Part shown: positions 28,480 to 36,740 of the stretch, one piece after another
Layout: every line of letters starts with the position of its first letter
How positions within the stretch are numbered: the first letter of the stretch is position 1
NCBI RefSeq assembly: GCF_030252345.1
Contig: NZ_CP126980.1
Coordinates: 5,409,501-5,473,500, forward strand
Length of the DNA: 64,000 nt
Source: Actinoplanes oblitus
GTDB lineage: Bacteria; Actinomycetota; Actinomycetes; Mycobacteriales; Micromonosporaceae
Reading direction: 5' to 3'
The notes under the pieces: model-generated
What the model was told of the DNA's origin: nothing
The model's database searches: none
The model's input: only the letters and a program-made list of their open reading frames with translations
Made by a program: the position numbers and the translations under genes

Positions 28480-29367
28480 ATGCGGACACAGACCGTCGTC
28501 GTCGCGGCCGACGGCACCGATGCCAGCCGCGCAGCGATCAGGTGGGCCGCGGCCGAGGCGCAGCGCCGGGAGTGGCCGTTGCGGGTGGTGCACGTGCTGG
28601 ACTGGAACTGGGGCGGGGCACGCTTCGACGTCGCCGGGCACGAGTACGAGACCGCCCGCCGGCACGCGGACGCCCTCGTCGCCGGGGCCGCCCGGCAGGC
28701 GCGCGAGACAGCACCGAAGATCGAAGTGGAAACCGACGTGCTGATCGGTGACGCGGCCGCCCAGCTGATCATCGATTCGGAGTCGGCCGAGCTGATGGTG
28801 CTCGGGCACCGGGGCCACGGCGGCTTCGCCGGGCTACGGCTCGGGTCGGTCAGCCAGCGCGTCGCCACCCACGCCCGCTGCCCGGTGGTCGTGGTGCGCG
28901 GTGGCACCGGCAACGACGCCCGTCCGATCACCGCCGGGGTCGACGACTCGGACGCGGCCGACGGGGTGCTGGAGACCGCGTTCGCGGCGGCGCACCAGCG
29001 CGGCGTGGACCTGGTGGTGATCCGCTCCTACACGCCGCCGTTCCCGCACTACCGGGGCAGTCTGCCGCCGGCCCAGGTGCACACCCCCGCGCAGGACGCC
29101 GCCGAACACACCCGGCTGGCCGAGCGGGTGGCACCGTGGCAGGCGAAGTACCCCGACGTCACGGTGGAGATGCTGGTGTCGCACGACAGCGCCGCGGCGG
29201 TGCTGGTCGGCGTCTCGCACAGCGCTCAGCTGGTGGTGGTCGGCAGCCGCGGCCACGGCGTGATCGCCGGGACGCTGCTCGGCTCCACCGGCCTGCAACT
29301 ACTGCACCACGCCGAGTGCCCGGTCCTGATCGTCCGCACCGGCACGAAGCACCGCCCGGCGCGATGA
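28480..29367 (+). CDS. Universal stress protein, tandem two-domain
   Basis: A 295-residue tandem USP starting TVVVAADGTDASRAAIRWAA, with second-domain start RPITAGVDDSDAAD. Both ATP loops are intact: LGHRGHGGFAGLRLGSVS and VGSRGHGVIAGTLLGSTG. The ATG at 28480 follows GAGG by five to six bases. It leads an operon with the GNAT/CoA-ligase fusion (ATGA overlap) and a single-domain USP, ending at the hairpin at 31674. Confidence 0.93.
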   Translation: MRTQTVVVAADGTDASRAAIRWAAAEAQRREWPLRVVHVLDWNWGGARFDVAGHEYETARRHADALVAGAARQARETAPKIEVETDVLIGDAAAQLIIDSESAELMVLGHRGHGGFAGLRLGSVSQRVATHARCPVVVVRGGTGNDARPITAGVDDSDAADGVLETAFAAAHQRGVDLVVIRSYTPPFPHYRGSLPPAQVHTPAQDAAEHTRLAERVAPWQAKYPDVTVEMLVSHDSAAAVLVGVSHSAQLVVVGSRGHGVIAGTLLGSTGLQLLHHAECPVLIVRTGTKHRPAR

Positions 29368-31196
29368 GCACCGGCCCGGTGGACGCGCTCACGGCGGACG
29401 GCGGGATCGTGTCGATCCGGCCGGTGACGCCGCGCGACCGCCGGGCCGTCGCCGGCCTGTACGCGCGAGCCGCGCCGGAGAATCTGCGGCTGCGCTTCTT
29501 CACCTGGCCCACCGCGGCGACCCTGGCCACCGAGGCGGACCGGCTGTGCCGCCCGCAGTCGCCGCAGTTCCTGGCGATGGCCGCCTACCAGGGTGCCGAG
29601 CTGGTCGGCGTGGCCTCCTGCGATCGGCGCGGCGAGGAGCCCCGCGGTGAGTTCGCCGTCTTCGTCGGCGACCGGCACCACGGCCGAGGGATCGGCACAC
29701 TGCTGCTGGAGCATCTGGCCGCCCGTGCCCGCCGGCACGGCATCACCGAACTGGTCGGCGAGGTGCTGTCCAGCAACGCCGACATGATGAAGGTCGCCCG
29801 GGATCTCGGGCCGGACGGCCGGTCCCGGCTGGACCACGGCATCGTGGACGTCACCCTGGACACCGGTGGCGCGGCGGCCCGCGAGGCGGTGGACCGGCGC
29901 GACCGGATCGCCGAGCAGGCCTCGCTACGCGCGGTGTTCGCCCCGGCCACCGTCGCGGTGGTCGGTGCCGGGCGCCGCCCGGGTGGGGCCGGCCACGAGG
30001 CGTTCCGCGCCTTGCGGGACTACGGGTTCACCGGTCGCCTCTACGCGGTGCATCCCCGCGGCGCCCCGATCGGCGCGACGTACGCCTACCGGACCCTGGC
30101 CGACCTGCCCGAGCCGGTGGAACTGCTGGTCATCGCGGTGCCGGCCGATCGAATCTGCGGGGTGCTGCGCGACGGTGCCGCTGCCGGGGCTCGTGCCGCG
30201 ATCATCCTGACCCCGCTGGGGCCGGACCCCGATGGGCGCCGGCGGGCCGAGTTGCTGCGCCAGGCCCGCTCGCACGGCGTCCGGCTGGTCGGGCCGGGCA
30301 GTCTCGGCGTGCTCAGCACTCGGCCGGAGACCCGGCTCAATGCCGGGCTGTTCCCGATCATGCCGCCAGCCGGGCGACTGGCGGTGGCCGTCGAGTCCGG
30401 GGCGGCAGCGCTCGCCGTGATCGACCACGCGGCCCGGACCGGCTGCGGGATCTCCCAGCTGGTGTCCCTCGGTGACAAGACCGACGTGGGCGGCAACGAC
30501 CTGATCGCCTACTGGCACGACGACCCGGCCACCGCCGCTGTCGCCCTGCACCTGGCGTCGTTCGGGAATCCCGCCCGATTCGCCCGCACGGTACGCGAGC
30601 TGGCGCGCCACAAGCCCGTCCTGGCGGTGCGTGATTCGCGGGCGCCGGCCGGCGTGGACGAGATGTTCGCACGGGCGGGCGTCGTCCGTACCGAAAATCT
30701 GGGTGACCTGATGGACGCGGCCCGGATGCTGACCGGCCAACCGCTCCCCGCGGGCCACCGCCTCGCCGTGGTCGGCGACGCGGGCGGCCTGGTCGCCGCC
30801 GCGCACGCCACGACGATCCACGTCGGCGCCGACGCGTCACCGGCGGCCTATGCGGCCACCGCCGACGCCGTGGCCCGCGACGGCGATGCCGACCTGGTGC
30901 TGCTCGTTGTCACCGGCACGCGGGTCAACCCGGCCGGGAAGACCCTCGCGGCGCTCGGCCCGGTCGTCGACCGGTATCCACGGTTGCCGGTCGCCGCCGT
31001 GGTGCTCGGCGCCGAGGACGTGCCGGCCCGGCTGGGGCGGCGCGGCGTACCGATCTACGACCTGCCGGAGCGGGCGGCCCGGGCGCTGGCACACGCCGCC
31101 GGCTACGCGGCCTGGCTGCGGGCGACGCCCGCCGACCCGCCCGGCACCGATCCCGAACCTGGCCCGCGCGCGCTGCGCGGGCCGGCGAGCCCGTGA
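29364..31196 (+). CDS. GNAT acetyltransferase fused to acyl-CoA ligase-like CoA-binding domains (Pat-like)
   Basis: A 610-residue fusion. The N-terminal GNAT (about 10-160) has FAVFVGDRHHGRGIGTLLLEHLA as its acetyl-CoA loop. A CoA-binding Rossmann domain (TVAVVGAGRRPGGAGHEAF, about 195-300) and a succinyl-CoA synthetase-like domain (VAVESGAAALAVIDHAARTG, SLGDKTDVGGNDLIAYW) follow. The ATP-grasp domain of full-size PatZ proteins is missing, as is a cyclic-nucleotide domain. Pat enzymes acetylate and inactivate acyl-CoA synthetases; here that role is inferred. It is coupled to the USP upstream by ATGA. Confidence 0.82.
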   Translation: MSTGPVDALTADGGIVSIRPVTPRDRRAVAGLYARAAPENLRLRFFTWPTAATLATEADRLCRPQSPQFLAMAAYQGAELVGVASCDRRGEEPRGEFAVFVGDRHHGRGIGTLLLEHLAARARRHGITELVGEVLSSNADMMKVARDLGPDGRSRLDHGIVDVTLDTGGAAAREAVDRRDRIAEQASLRAVFAPATVAVVGAGRRPGGAGHEAFRALRDYGFTGRLYAVHPRGAPIGATYAYRTLADLPEPVELLVIAVPADRICGVLRDGAAAGARAAIILTPLGPDPDGRRRAELLRQARSHGVRLVGPGSLGVLSTRPETRLNAGLFPIMPPAGRLAVAVESGAAALAVIDHAARTGCGISQLVSLGDKTDVGGNDLIAYWHDDPATAAVALHLASFGNPARFARTVRELARHKPVLAVRDSRAPAGVDEMFARAGVVRTENLGDLMDAARMLTGQPLPAGHRLAVVGDAGGLVAAAHATTIHVGADASPAAYAATADAVARDGDADLVLLVVTGTRVNPAGKTLAALGPVVDRYPRLPVAAVVLGAEDVPARLGRRGVPIYDLPERAARALAHAAGYAAWLRATPADPPGTDPEPGPRALRGPASP

Positions 31197-31207
31197 AGGA
31201 GGAAGAC

Positions 31208-31657
31208 ATGAACAACCATCTGATCGTCGTCGGCGTGGACGGCTCCGACGGTAGCCGCCGCGCTCTGGACTGGGCGGCCGGCGAGGCCGCCGACCGGGAC
31301 ACCGCGGTGCGTGCGGTGATGGCCTGGTACTGGGACGGTGTCGAGGCGGACGTGCTGACCGCGACCTCCCCCGAGGAACAGCGGCGCCACGCCAGCCAGG
31401 TGCTCCACCGGCAGGTCCAGGAGGTGATCGCGGCGCGGGGCACCCACCTGCCGATCACCGCGGAACTCGTCGAGGGCAGCCCGGCCGCGGTGCTGACCAC
31501 CGCGGCACGCGGCGCCGACCTGCTGGTGCTGGGCAGCCACGGGCACGGCCGGTTGCGCCACTCGGTGCTCGGCTCGGTCAGCGAGGCCGTCATCCGCAAG
31601 GCGACCTGCCCGGTGGTGGTGGTCCCGACCCCGGTTCCGGCGAGCATCCCCGAATGA
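31208..31657 (+). CDS. Universal stress protein, single domain
   Basis: A 149-residue single USP domain beginning LIVVGVDGSDGSRRALDWA. The intact ATP loop is LGSHGHGRLRHSVLGSVS. The ATG at 31208 follows AAGGAGG closely (seven to eight bases). It is the last gene of the USP-GNAT operon, starting 11 bases after the stop of the fusion gene. A 12-bp-stem hairpin follows. Single-domain USPs usually act as dimers. Confidence 0.92.
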   Translation: MNNHLIVVGVDGSDGSRRALDWAAGEAADRDTAVRAVMAWYWDGVEADVLTATSPEEQRRHASQVLHRQVQEVIAARGTHLPITAELVEGSPAAVLTTAARGADLLVLGSHGHGRLRHSVLGSVSEAVIRKATCPVVVVPTPVPASIPE

Positions 31658-31673
31658 GGTCCACCGATGCGAC

Positions 31674-31700
31674 GGCCGGCGCCCGGATCGGGCGCCGGCC
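31674..31700. terminator. Bidirectional hairpin terminator
   Basis: A perfect 12-bp stem (GGCCGGCGCCCG / CGGGCGCCGGCC) with a three-base loop sits in the 58-base gap between convergent USP and gap genes. It probably ends both transcripts. Confidence 0.8.
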
Positions 31701-31715
31701 ATTCGCTGTCGCCGG

Positions 31716-32732
31716 TCACGCTCGGGCATCCGCCATCAGGCGGGTCAGGTCGAGCAGCCGGTTGGTGTAGCCCCACTCGTTGTCGTACCAGCCGAACACC
31801 TTGGCGAGAGTGCCCTGTGCCTGGGTCAGCCGGGCGTCGAACACACAGGACGCCGGGTCACCGACCACATCGGTGGAGACCAGCGGTGCCTCCGTGTACC
31901 GGATGATGCCGTGCATCGGTCCGGCCGCGGCCGCGGCGACCGCCTCGTTGATCCGCTCCGGGGTGACCTCCTCGGCGAAGGTCAGGGTCAGGTCGCTGAT
32001 CGAGCCGTCGACCACCGGCACCCGCAGCGCCACGCCGTCGAGTTTCCCGTCGAGTTCGGGCAGGACCAGGCCGACCGCCTTGGCGGCGCCGGTGCTGGTC
32101 GGAATGATGTTGACGGCCGCCGCCCGGGCCCGGCGGGCATCCTTGTGCGGGGCGTCGAGCACGTTCTGGTCGTTGGTGTACGCGTGCACCGTGGTCAGGT
32201 AGCCCCGCTCGATCCCGAACGCCTCGTGCAGCACCTTGACCAGCGGCGCCACGCAGTTCGTGGTGCACGACGCGGCCGACACGACCAGGTGCTCGGCCGG
32301 GTCGAAGGTGTCCGCGTTGACCCCGGGCACCAGCGTGGCGTCGGCTTCCTTGCCGGGGGCCGAGATCAGCACCCGGCCGGCGCCCGCCTTCAGGTGGAGC
32401 GCGGCGTCGTGACGGGCCCGCAGCTTCCCGGTCGCCTCGATCACCAGGTCGACACCGAGTTCGCCCCAGGGCAGCGTGTCCGGGGTGCGCGAGGCGAACG
32501 TCGGGATCCGGTGCCAGCCGACGATCAGCTGGTCGTCGTCCCGCCCGACCTCGGCGTCGAGCCGCCCGAACGTGGAGTCGTACTCCAGCAGGTGGGCCAG
32601 GGTGGCCGTGTCGTACAGGTCGTTGATCGCCACCACCCGCAGGCCGCTGTTCACCATGTCCTTGGCGGTCAGCCGGCGCAGGAAGTTGCGGCCGATCCGG
32701 CCGAACCCATTGATCGCGATGCGGTAGGTCAT
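31716..32732 (-). CDS. gap: Glyceraldehyde-3-phosphate dehydrogenase
   Basis: A 338-residue enzyme with the NAD-binding start RIAINGFGRIGRNFLRR and catalytic Cys156 in SAASCTTNC. The catalytic His lies in TTVHAYTNDQN, and the C-terminus carries KVFGWYDNEWGYTNRLLD. AINDLYD at 35-41 suggests NAD rather than NADP use. It catalyses the phosphorylating oxidation of glyceraldehyde 3-phosphate. It stands alone, not beside pgk or tpi as the housekeeping gene usually does, and is divergent from the PPOX-lipid operon across the best DosR-like palindrome. A condition-specific isozyme is inferred. Confidence 0.96.
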   Translation of the reverse strand: MTYRIAINGFGRIGRNFLRRLTAKDMVNSGLRVVAINDLYDTATLAHLLEYDSTFGRLDAEVGRDDDQLIVGWHRIPTFASRTPDTLPWGELGVDLVIEATGKLRARHDAALHLKAGAGRVLISAPGKEADATLVPGVNADTFDPAEHLVVSAASCTTNCVAPLVKVLHEAFGIERGYLTTVHAYTNDQNVLDAPHKDARRARAAAVNIIPTSTGAAKAVGLVLPELDGKLDGVALRVPVVDGSISDLTLTFAEEVTPERINEAVAAAAAGPMHGIIRYTEAPLVSTDVVGDPASCVFDARLTQAQGTLAKVFGWYDNEWGYTNRLLDLTRLMADARA

Positions 32733-32790
32733 CGTCGTCCTCCCCTTTGGTCTCTCCTTTCAGGGTGGTCCGGACAGCCGGGCACGGGCA

Positions 32791-32804
32791 GGGACGAAAG
32801 TCCC
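32791..32804. promoter_or_regulatory. DevR/DosR-like box between gap and the PPOX-PlsB operon
   Basis: GGGACGAAAGTCCC, the only copy here with perfect GGGAC/GTCCC arms around four bases, which is the mycobacterial DosR core. It is preceded by CA and followed by GCCC. It is 59 bases from the gap start and 72 from the PPOX-like start. Confidence 0.75.
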
Positions 32805-32876
32805 GCCCGAAGGCGGCGCCCGCCCCCTCCGCCGGGTCCCGGGACGGACCTACCTTGACGGATAGGGAGGTCTATG

Positions 32877-33368
32877 ATGTCCGCTCCGAGCGCACAGCAG
32901 ATCTGGAAGACCCTGGCCCGCCACTCCTTCGCGGTGCTCAGCCACGTGACGCCGGCCGGGGAGCCCCGCTCGAGCGGGGTGGTTTACACCATCGACGGCG
33001 ACCGGATGTTCGTGGTGGTCGCCAAGGACAGTTGGAAGGCCCGGCACATCGCGGCCGGCCGGCGGGTCGCGGTGACCGTGCCGGTCCGGCGCGGTGGCCT
33101 GCTGTCGCTGGTGGCGCCGATCCCACCGGCCACCGTCAGCTTCCCGGCCGTGGCTCTCGTCCATCCCGGCGACATCCTGGCCGGAATGCCCCGGCTCGCC
33201 GCCCTGATCCCGCCCGCGCGGCGGGCCACCTGCACGGTGCTGGAGCTGCGGCCGGTGGGCCACTACGTCACCTATGGCATCGAGGTGCCGCTGCTGAGCA
33301 TGCGTGACCCGGCCCGGGCCCGGGCGCGGGTCGCGGTCCCCGACGACATGCGGGAGCGACAGCCATGA
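32877..33368 (+). CDS. Pyridoxamine 5'-phosphate oxidase-fold (PPOX/F420-type) protein
   Basis: A 163-residue split-barrel flavin-binding protein. SFAVLSHVTPAGEPRSSGVVYTIDGDRMFVV is the typical first strands, followed by KARHIAAGRRVAVTVPV. Members bind FMN or F420 and reduce or oxidise small molecules. The substrate is unknown. Tandem ATGs occur at 32874 and 32877. The second has a six-base spacing from AGGGAGG and is preferred. The stop overlaps the PlsB-like gene (ATGA), so it leads a three-gene operon under the 32791 box. DosR regulons elsewhere contain similar flavoproteins. Confidence 0.8.
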   Translation: MSAPSAQQIWKTLARHSFAVLSHVTPAGEPRSSGVVYTIDGDRMFVVVAKDSWKARHIAAGRRVAVTVPVRRGGLLSLVAPIPPATVSFPAVALVHPGDILAGMPRLAALIPPARRATCTVLELRPVGHYVTYGIEVPLLSMRDPARARARVAVPDDMRERQP

Positions 33369-35179
33369 TCACCGAGATTCTGGACCGGGCCGGCGTGACC
33401 GCCGACCCCGCGGAGGTCCGGCAACTGCTGACCACGCCCGCCTTCACCGCCCAGGTCGACGCCCTGGCAGCGACGCTCGGGCGCGATCCGCGGCAGGTGC
33501 GGACCGAGGCCGCCGGGTATCTGCGCGAGATGGGCGCCACGCACACCCGGCGCGCGGTGGACGACTGGGGACGGATGAGCCGCTGGCTGACCCGCGCCCA
33601 CGATCTGGTGCTGGATCCGGAGCAGCTGCGCCGGCTCCGGGTGCTCGATCGCACCCAGTCGCTGCTGTTCCCGTTCTCGCACCGGTCGTACCTGGACGGC
33701 ATCACGGTGCCGGCCGCCGTGTCGCGCGGCGGCATCTCGCCGTCGTTCGTGCTGGCCGGCGCGAACCTCGACGTGTTCCCGTTCAACCACCTGCTGCGCC
33801 ACTCCGGGTTCGTCTACGTCCGCCGGTCCACCGCCGACCTGCCCGTCTACCGGCTGGTGCTGCGCGCCTACCTGGCCGAACTGCTCCGCAACCGGCGCAA
33901 CCTGTGCTGGTCGATCGAGGGCGGCCGGACCCGGACCGGCAAGTTGCGCCCGCCGACGTACGGCGTGCTGCACTACCTCGTCGACGCGCTCGACGCCGAG
34001 CCCGGCAGGCGGGCGCTGATCGTCCCGGTGTCCATCGTCTACGAGCAGCTGCACGAGGTCCGGTTGATGACCGACGAGGCACGCGGGATGCGCAAGCACC
34101 CCGAGGATCTGCGCTGGCTGTGGAACTTCGGCCGCTCCCAGCGGGAGCGGTTCGGCCGGGCCTACCTGGAGTTCGGAGACCCCATCCCGCTGCGGGACCG
34201 GCTCGCCGAGCTGCGCGCCGGCGACCCCGCCGGAACCCATGTCGTGGAGCGGGTCGCACTGGAGACCTCGCACCGGATCAACCGGGCCACCCCGGTGACC
34301 ACCACGGCGGTGGTGTGTCTGGCGCTGCTGGCCGCCGACCGGGCCCTCACCCTGGACGAGGTGCTGACCACCGTCGCCCCGCTGGCGCGGTACCTCATCC
34401 GGCGCGGCCGGCCGGTGGCCGGCGCGGCGAACCTGACCGACCGGGCCACCATCCGGCGCACCCTGGACGACCTGGTCCGCTCCGGCGTGCTCGCCGGCTA
34501 CGACGAGGGCACCGACACGATCTGGCGGATCGCGCCCGGCCAGCATCTGGTCGCCGCGTTCTACCGCAACAACGCGGTGCACGTGCTGGTGAACCGGGCG
34601 ATCGGCGAACTGGGCCTGGCGGCTGCGGCGGAGGGGGGCGAGAACGGGCTGCGCACCGCGCACCGGGAAACCCTGCGGCTGCGCGAACTGCTCAAATTCG
34701 ACTTCTTCTTCCCGTCGCGCGCCGAGTTCGCCGAGGAGATGACCACCGAGCTGGCCCTGGCCGACCCGGGCCAGGCAGCCGGGCTGCACGAGTTCACCCC
34801 GGCCGAGGCCCGCGGCTGGCTGGAACACACCCGGCCGCTGGTCGCGCACCTGGTGCTGCGCCCCTTCCTGGACGCCTATCACGTGGTCGCCGACCGGCTC
34901 GACGCCACCGACGAGTCCGAGCCGTTCGACGAGGAGCGCTTCCTGACCGAATGCCTGCGCGTCGGCAGGCAGTGGGCTCTGCAGAAGCGCCTGGCGAGTG
35001 AGGAGTCGGTGTCGCTGGAGCTGTTCAGGCCGGCGCTACGGCTGGCCCGGCACCGCGACCTGGTCGAGTCCACCTCGCCCGGCCTGGCGAAGCGGCGCGC
35101 CGACTTCCTGGCCGAGGTCCACGAGACGGTCCGGCTGGTGAACGTGATCGCCGCCCTCGCCGATCAGGACCGGTCATGA
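33365..35179 (+). CDS. Glycerol-3-phosphate acyltransferase (PlsB-like)
   Basis: A 604-residue acyltransferase, shorter than E. coli PlsB. Block I is the HX4D motif HRSYLD (His106-Asp111). It is followed by ANLDVFPFNHLLRHSGFVYVRRS and block III EGGRTRTGKLRPPTYG (185-200), then VPVSIVYEQ as block IV. It should acylate sn-1 of glycerol 3-phosphate, the first step of phospholipid and triacylglycerol synthesis. It is coupled by four-base overlaps to the PPOX gene upstream and the PlsC fusion downstream. The gene pair gives phosphatidate directly, supporting a lipid-storage role with the nearby WS/DGAT. Confidence 0.92.
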   Translation: MITEILDRAGVTADPAEVRQLLTTPAFTAQVDALAATLGRDPRQVRTEAAGYLREMGATHTRRAVDDWGRMSRWLTRAHDLVLDPEQLRRLRVLDRTQSLLFPFSHRSYLDGITVPAAVSRGGISPSFVLAGANLDVFPFNHLLRHSGFVYVRRSTADLPVYRLVLRAYLAELLRNRRNLCWSIEGGRTRTGKLRPPTYGVLHYLVDALDAEPGRRALIVPVSIVYEQLHEVRLMTDEARGMRKHPEDLRWLWNFGRSQRERFGRAYLEFGDPIPLRDRLAELRAGDPAGTHVVERVALETSHRINRATPVTTTAVVCLALLAADRALTLDEVLTTVAPLARYLIRRGRPVAGAANLTDRATIRRTLDDLVRSGVLAGYDEGTDTIWRIAPGQHLVAAFYRNNAVHVLVNRAIGELGLAAAAEGGENGLRTAHRETLRLRELLKFDFFFPSRAEFAEEMTTELALADPGQAAGLHEFTPAEARGWLEHTRPLVAHLVLRPFLDAYHVVADRLDATDESEPFDEERFLTECLRVGRQWALQKRLASEESVSLELFRPALRLARHRDLVESTSPGLAKRRADFLAEVHETVRLVNVIAALADQDRS

Positions 35180-36618
35180 ACGTCACCGCCGCCGACGTGA
35201 TGGAGGCCGTCCGCAGCGGACCGGGCGGGCCACGGATCGGCGCCTTCTTCGACCTCGACGGCACCCTGGTGCGCGGCTACACGGTGGCCGCCCTCTACCA
35301 GGACCGGATCCGCCGCTGTCAGGCCGGACCGGCGGAGCTGGCCCGGGTGCTGCTCGCCGCGGTCGACGGCATGGCCCGCGACGGCGACCCCGAGGCGATC
35401 GGCCGGGCCGGTCTCGCCACGCTGCGCGGCATGCGGGCCGACGAGGTGGCGGCGATCGGGCAGCGGGTGTTCGCCGAGCGGATCGCCGGCGCGATCCGGC
35501 CGGAGGCCCGCGACCTCGTGCGGGCGCACCTGCGGCGCGGGCACACCGTCGCGGTGGCGTCCTCGGCGACCCGCCCGCAGATCGAACCGCTGGCCCGCGA
35601 CCTGGGCATCCCGCACATCATCTGCACCGAGTTGGAGCAGAGCGACGGCGTCTACACCGGCCGCGGCACCACGGATCTGGTGTGTGGCGAGCGCAAGGCC
35701 GCGGCGGTGCGGGCGTTCGCCCGCGGCGCACGGATCAATTTGCGACAGAGCTTCGGGTACGCCAACGGCGCCGAAGATCTCGCGTTCCTCACCTCGGTCG
35801 GCCGGCCGTACCCGCTGAACCCGCACCCGGCGCTGACCGAGGCCGCCGCCGAGCGCGACTGGCCGGTGCTGACGCTGCGCGAGCCGAAGTCACCGACCCT
35901 GTGGGCCGGGCTCGGCACGCTCGGCGCGCTGACCGGGGTCAACGTGGCGCTGGGCGTGGGGATGGCCTACGGCCTGCTGTCCGGTGACCGGCGGCGGGGC
36001 ATGAACCTCGGCATCGAGCTGGCGGTGGACACCGGGCTCGCGCTGGCCGGGGTGAAACTGAACGTGACCGGCGCGGAGCACATCGATCGGGCCCGCCCGG
36101 CGGTGTTCGTCGCCAACCACCAGAGCACCCTGGACGTGCTGGTGCTGGGCGCGCTGCTGCGGCACGACTTCACCGCGGTGGCCAAGCGGGAAGCCCGGTT
36201 CGACCCGCGGATGCTGGTGATCGGCACGATCCTGAACCCGGCGTGGATCGACCGTGCCAACCTGGCGAACGCCAAGCACACCCTGGAGCAGGCGGTGGAC
36301 CGGCTGCGTGGCGGGACGTCGATCCTGGTGCTGCCCGAAGGCACCCGGATGCCGACGCCCCGGCTGGGCCGGTTCAAGAAGGGCGCGTTCCACCTGGCCA
36401 TGCAGGCCGGCGTCCCGATCGTGCCGATCGTGCTGCGCAACACCGGCGAGCTGGCCTGGCGCCGCTCGCTGCTGGTCCACCCCGGAACCGTCGACGTCGC
36501 GGTGCTGGACCCGATCCCCACCACCGGCTGGACCGTGGACGAGCTGGACAAGCGGATCGCCGAGCTGCGTGACCGGTTCGCCGATACCCTGGCGAACTGG
36601 CCGGTCAGCGGCGGGTAG
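35176..36618 (+). CDS. HAD-IB phosphatase / 1-acyl-glycerol-3-phosphate acyltransferase fusion (SerB-PlsC)
   Basis: A 480-residue two-domain protein. The N-terminal HAD-IB hydrolase (about 20-230) has AFFDLDGTLVRG with nucleophile Asp26 and Asp28, ASSATRP and a GYANGAEDLAFL motif III. The C-terminal PlsC domain (about 290-470) has FVANHQSTLD (His315-Asp320) and LPEGTRMPTPRLGRFKKG (Glu388). One or two hydrophobic helices join them. Similar fusions exist in mycobacteria. It could make phosphatidate and dephosphorylate it or a precursor, feeding diacylglycerol to the WS/DGAT. The HAD substrate is unproven. The gene ends in a 20-base tandem duplication that contains its TAG. Confidence 0.9.
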   Translation: MNVTAADVMEAVRSGPGGPRIGAFFDLDGTLVRGYTVAALYQDRIRRCQAGPAELARVLLAAVDGMARDGDPEAIGRAGLATLRGMRADEVAAIGQRVFAERIAGAIRPEARDLVRAHLRRGHTVAVASSATRPQIEPLARDLGIPHIICTELEQSDGVYTGRGTTDLVCGERKAAAVRAFARGARINLRQSFGYANGAEDLAFLTSVGRPYPLNPHPALTEAAAERDWPVLTLREPKSPTLWAGLGTLGALTGVNVALGVGMAYGLLSGDRRRGMNLGIELAVDTGLALAGVKLNVTGAEHIDRARPAVFVANHQSTLDVLVLGALLRHDFTAVAKREARFDPRMLVIGTILNPAWIDRANLANAKHTLEQAVDRLRGGTSILVLPEGTRMPTPRLGRFKKGAFHLAMQAGVPIVPIVLRNTGELAWRRSLLVHPGTVDVAVLDPIPTTGWTVDELDKRIAELRDRFADTLANWPVSGG

Positions 36619-36647
36619 CACGCGGCGGCGGCGGGTAGCACGCGGCG
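36608..36647 (+). repeat. 20-bp perfect tandem duplication at the plsC stop
   Basis: Two copies of GCGGCGGGTAGCACGCGGCG (36608-36627, 36628-36647). The TAG stop of the plsC fusion is in the first copy. It looks like a recent slippage event. Confidence 0.95.
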
Positions 36648-36666
36648 GAGGCCGGCCTCCGCCGCG
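36641..36666. terminator. Hairpin terminator 1 after the lipid operon
   Basis: A perfect 13-bp inverted repeat (CGCGGCGGAGGCC / GGCCTCCGCCGCG) with no spacer, 23 bases after the plsC stop. It overlaps the second copy of the 20-base repeat. Confidence 0.7.
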
Positions 36667-36676
36667 TCTTCGGCCG

Positions 36677-36712
36677 CCTCGCCGTGATGCCGCGCGCGGC
36701 ATCACGGCGAGG
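36677..36712. terminator. Hairpin terminator 2, perfect 36-base palindrome
   Basis: An 18-bp perfect palindrome centred at 36694/36695 with arms beginning CCTCGCCGTGATG. It lies between convergent plsC and WS/DGAT genes and can terminate either strand. Without a spacer it would loop by opening the central CGCG pairs. Confidence 0.8.
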
Positions 36713-36740
36713 GGTCGACGTCGTCGGCCCCGTCCCGTGG

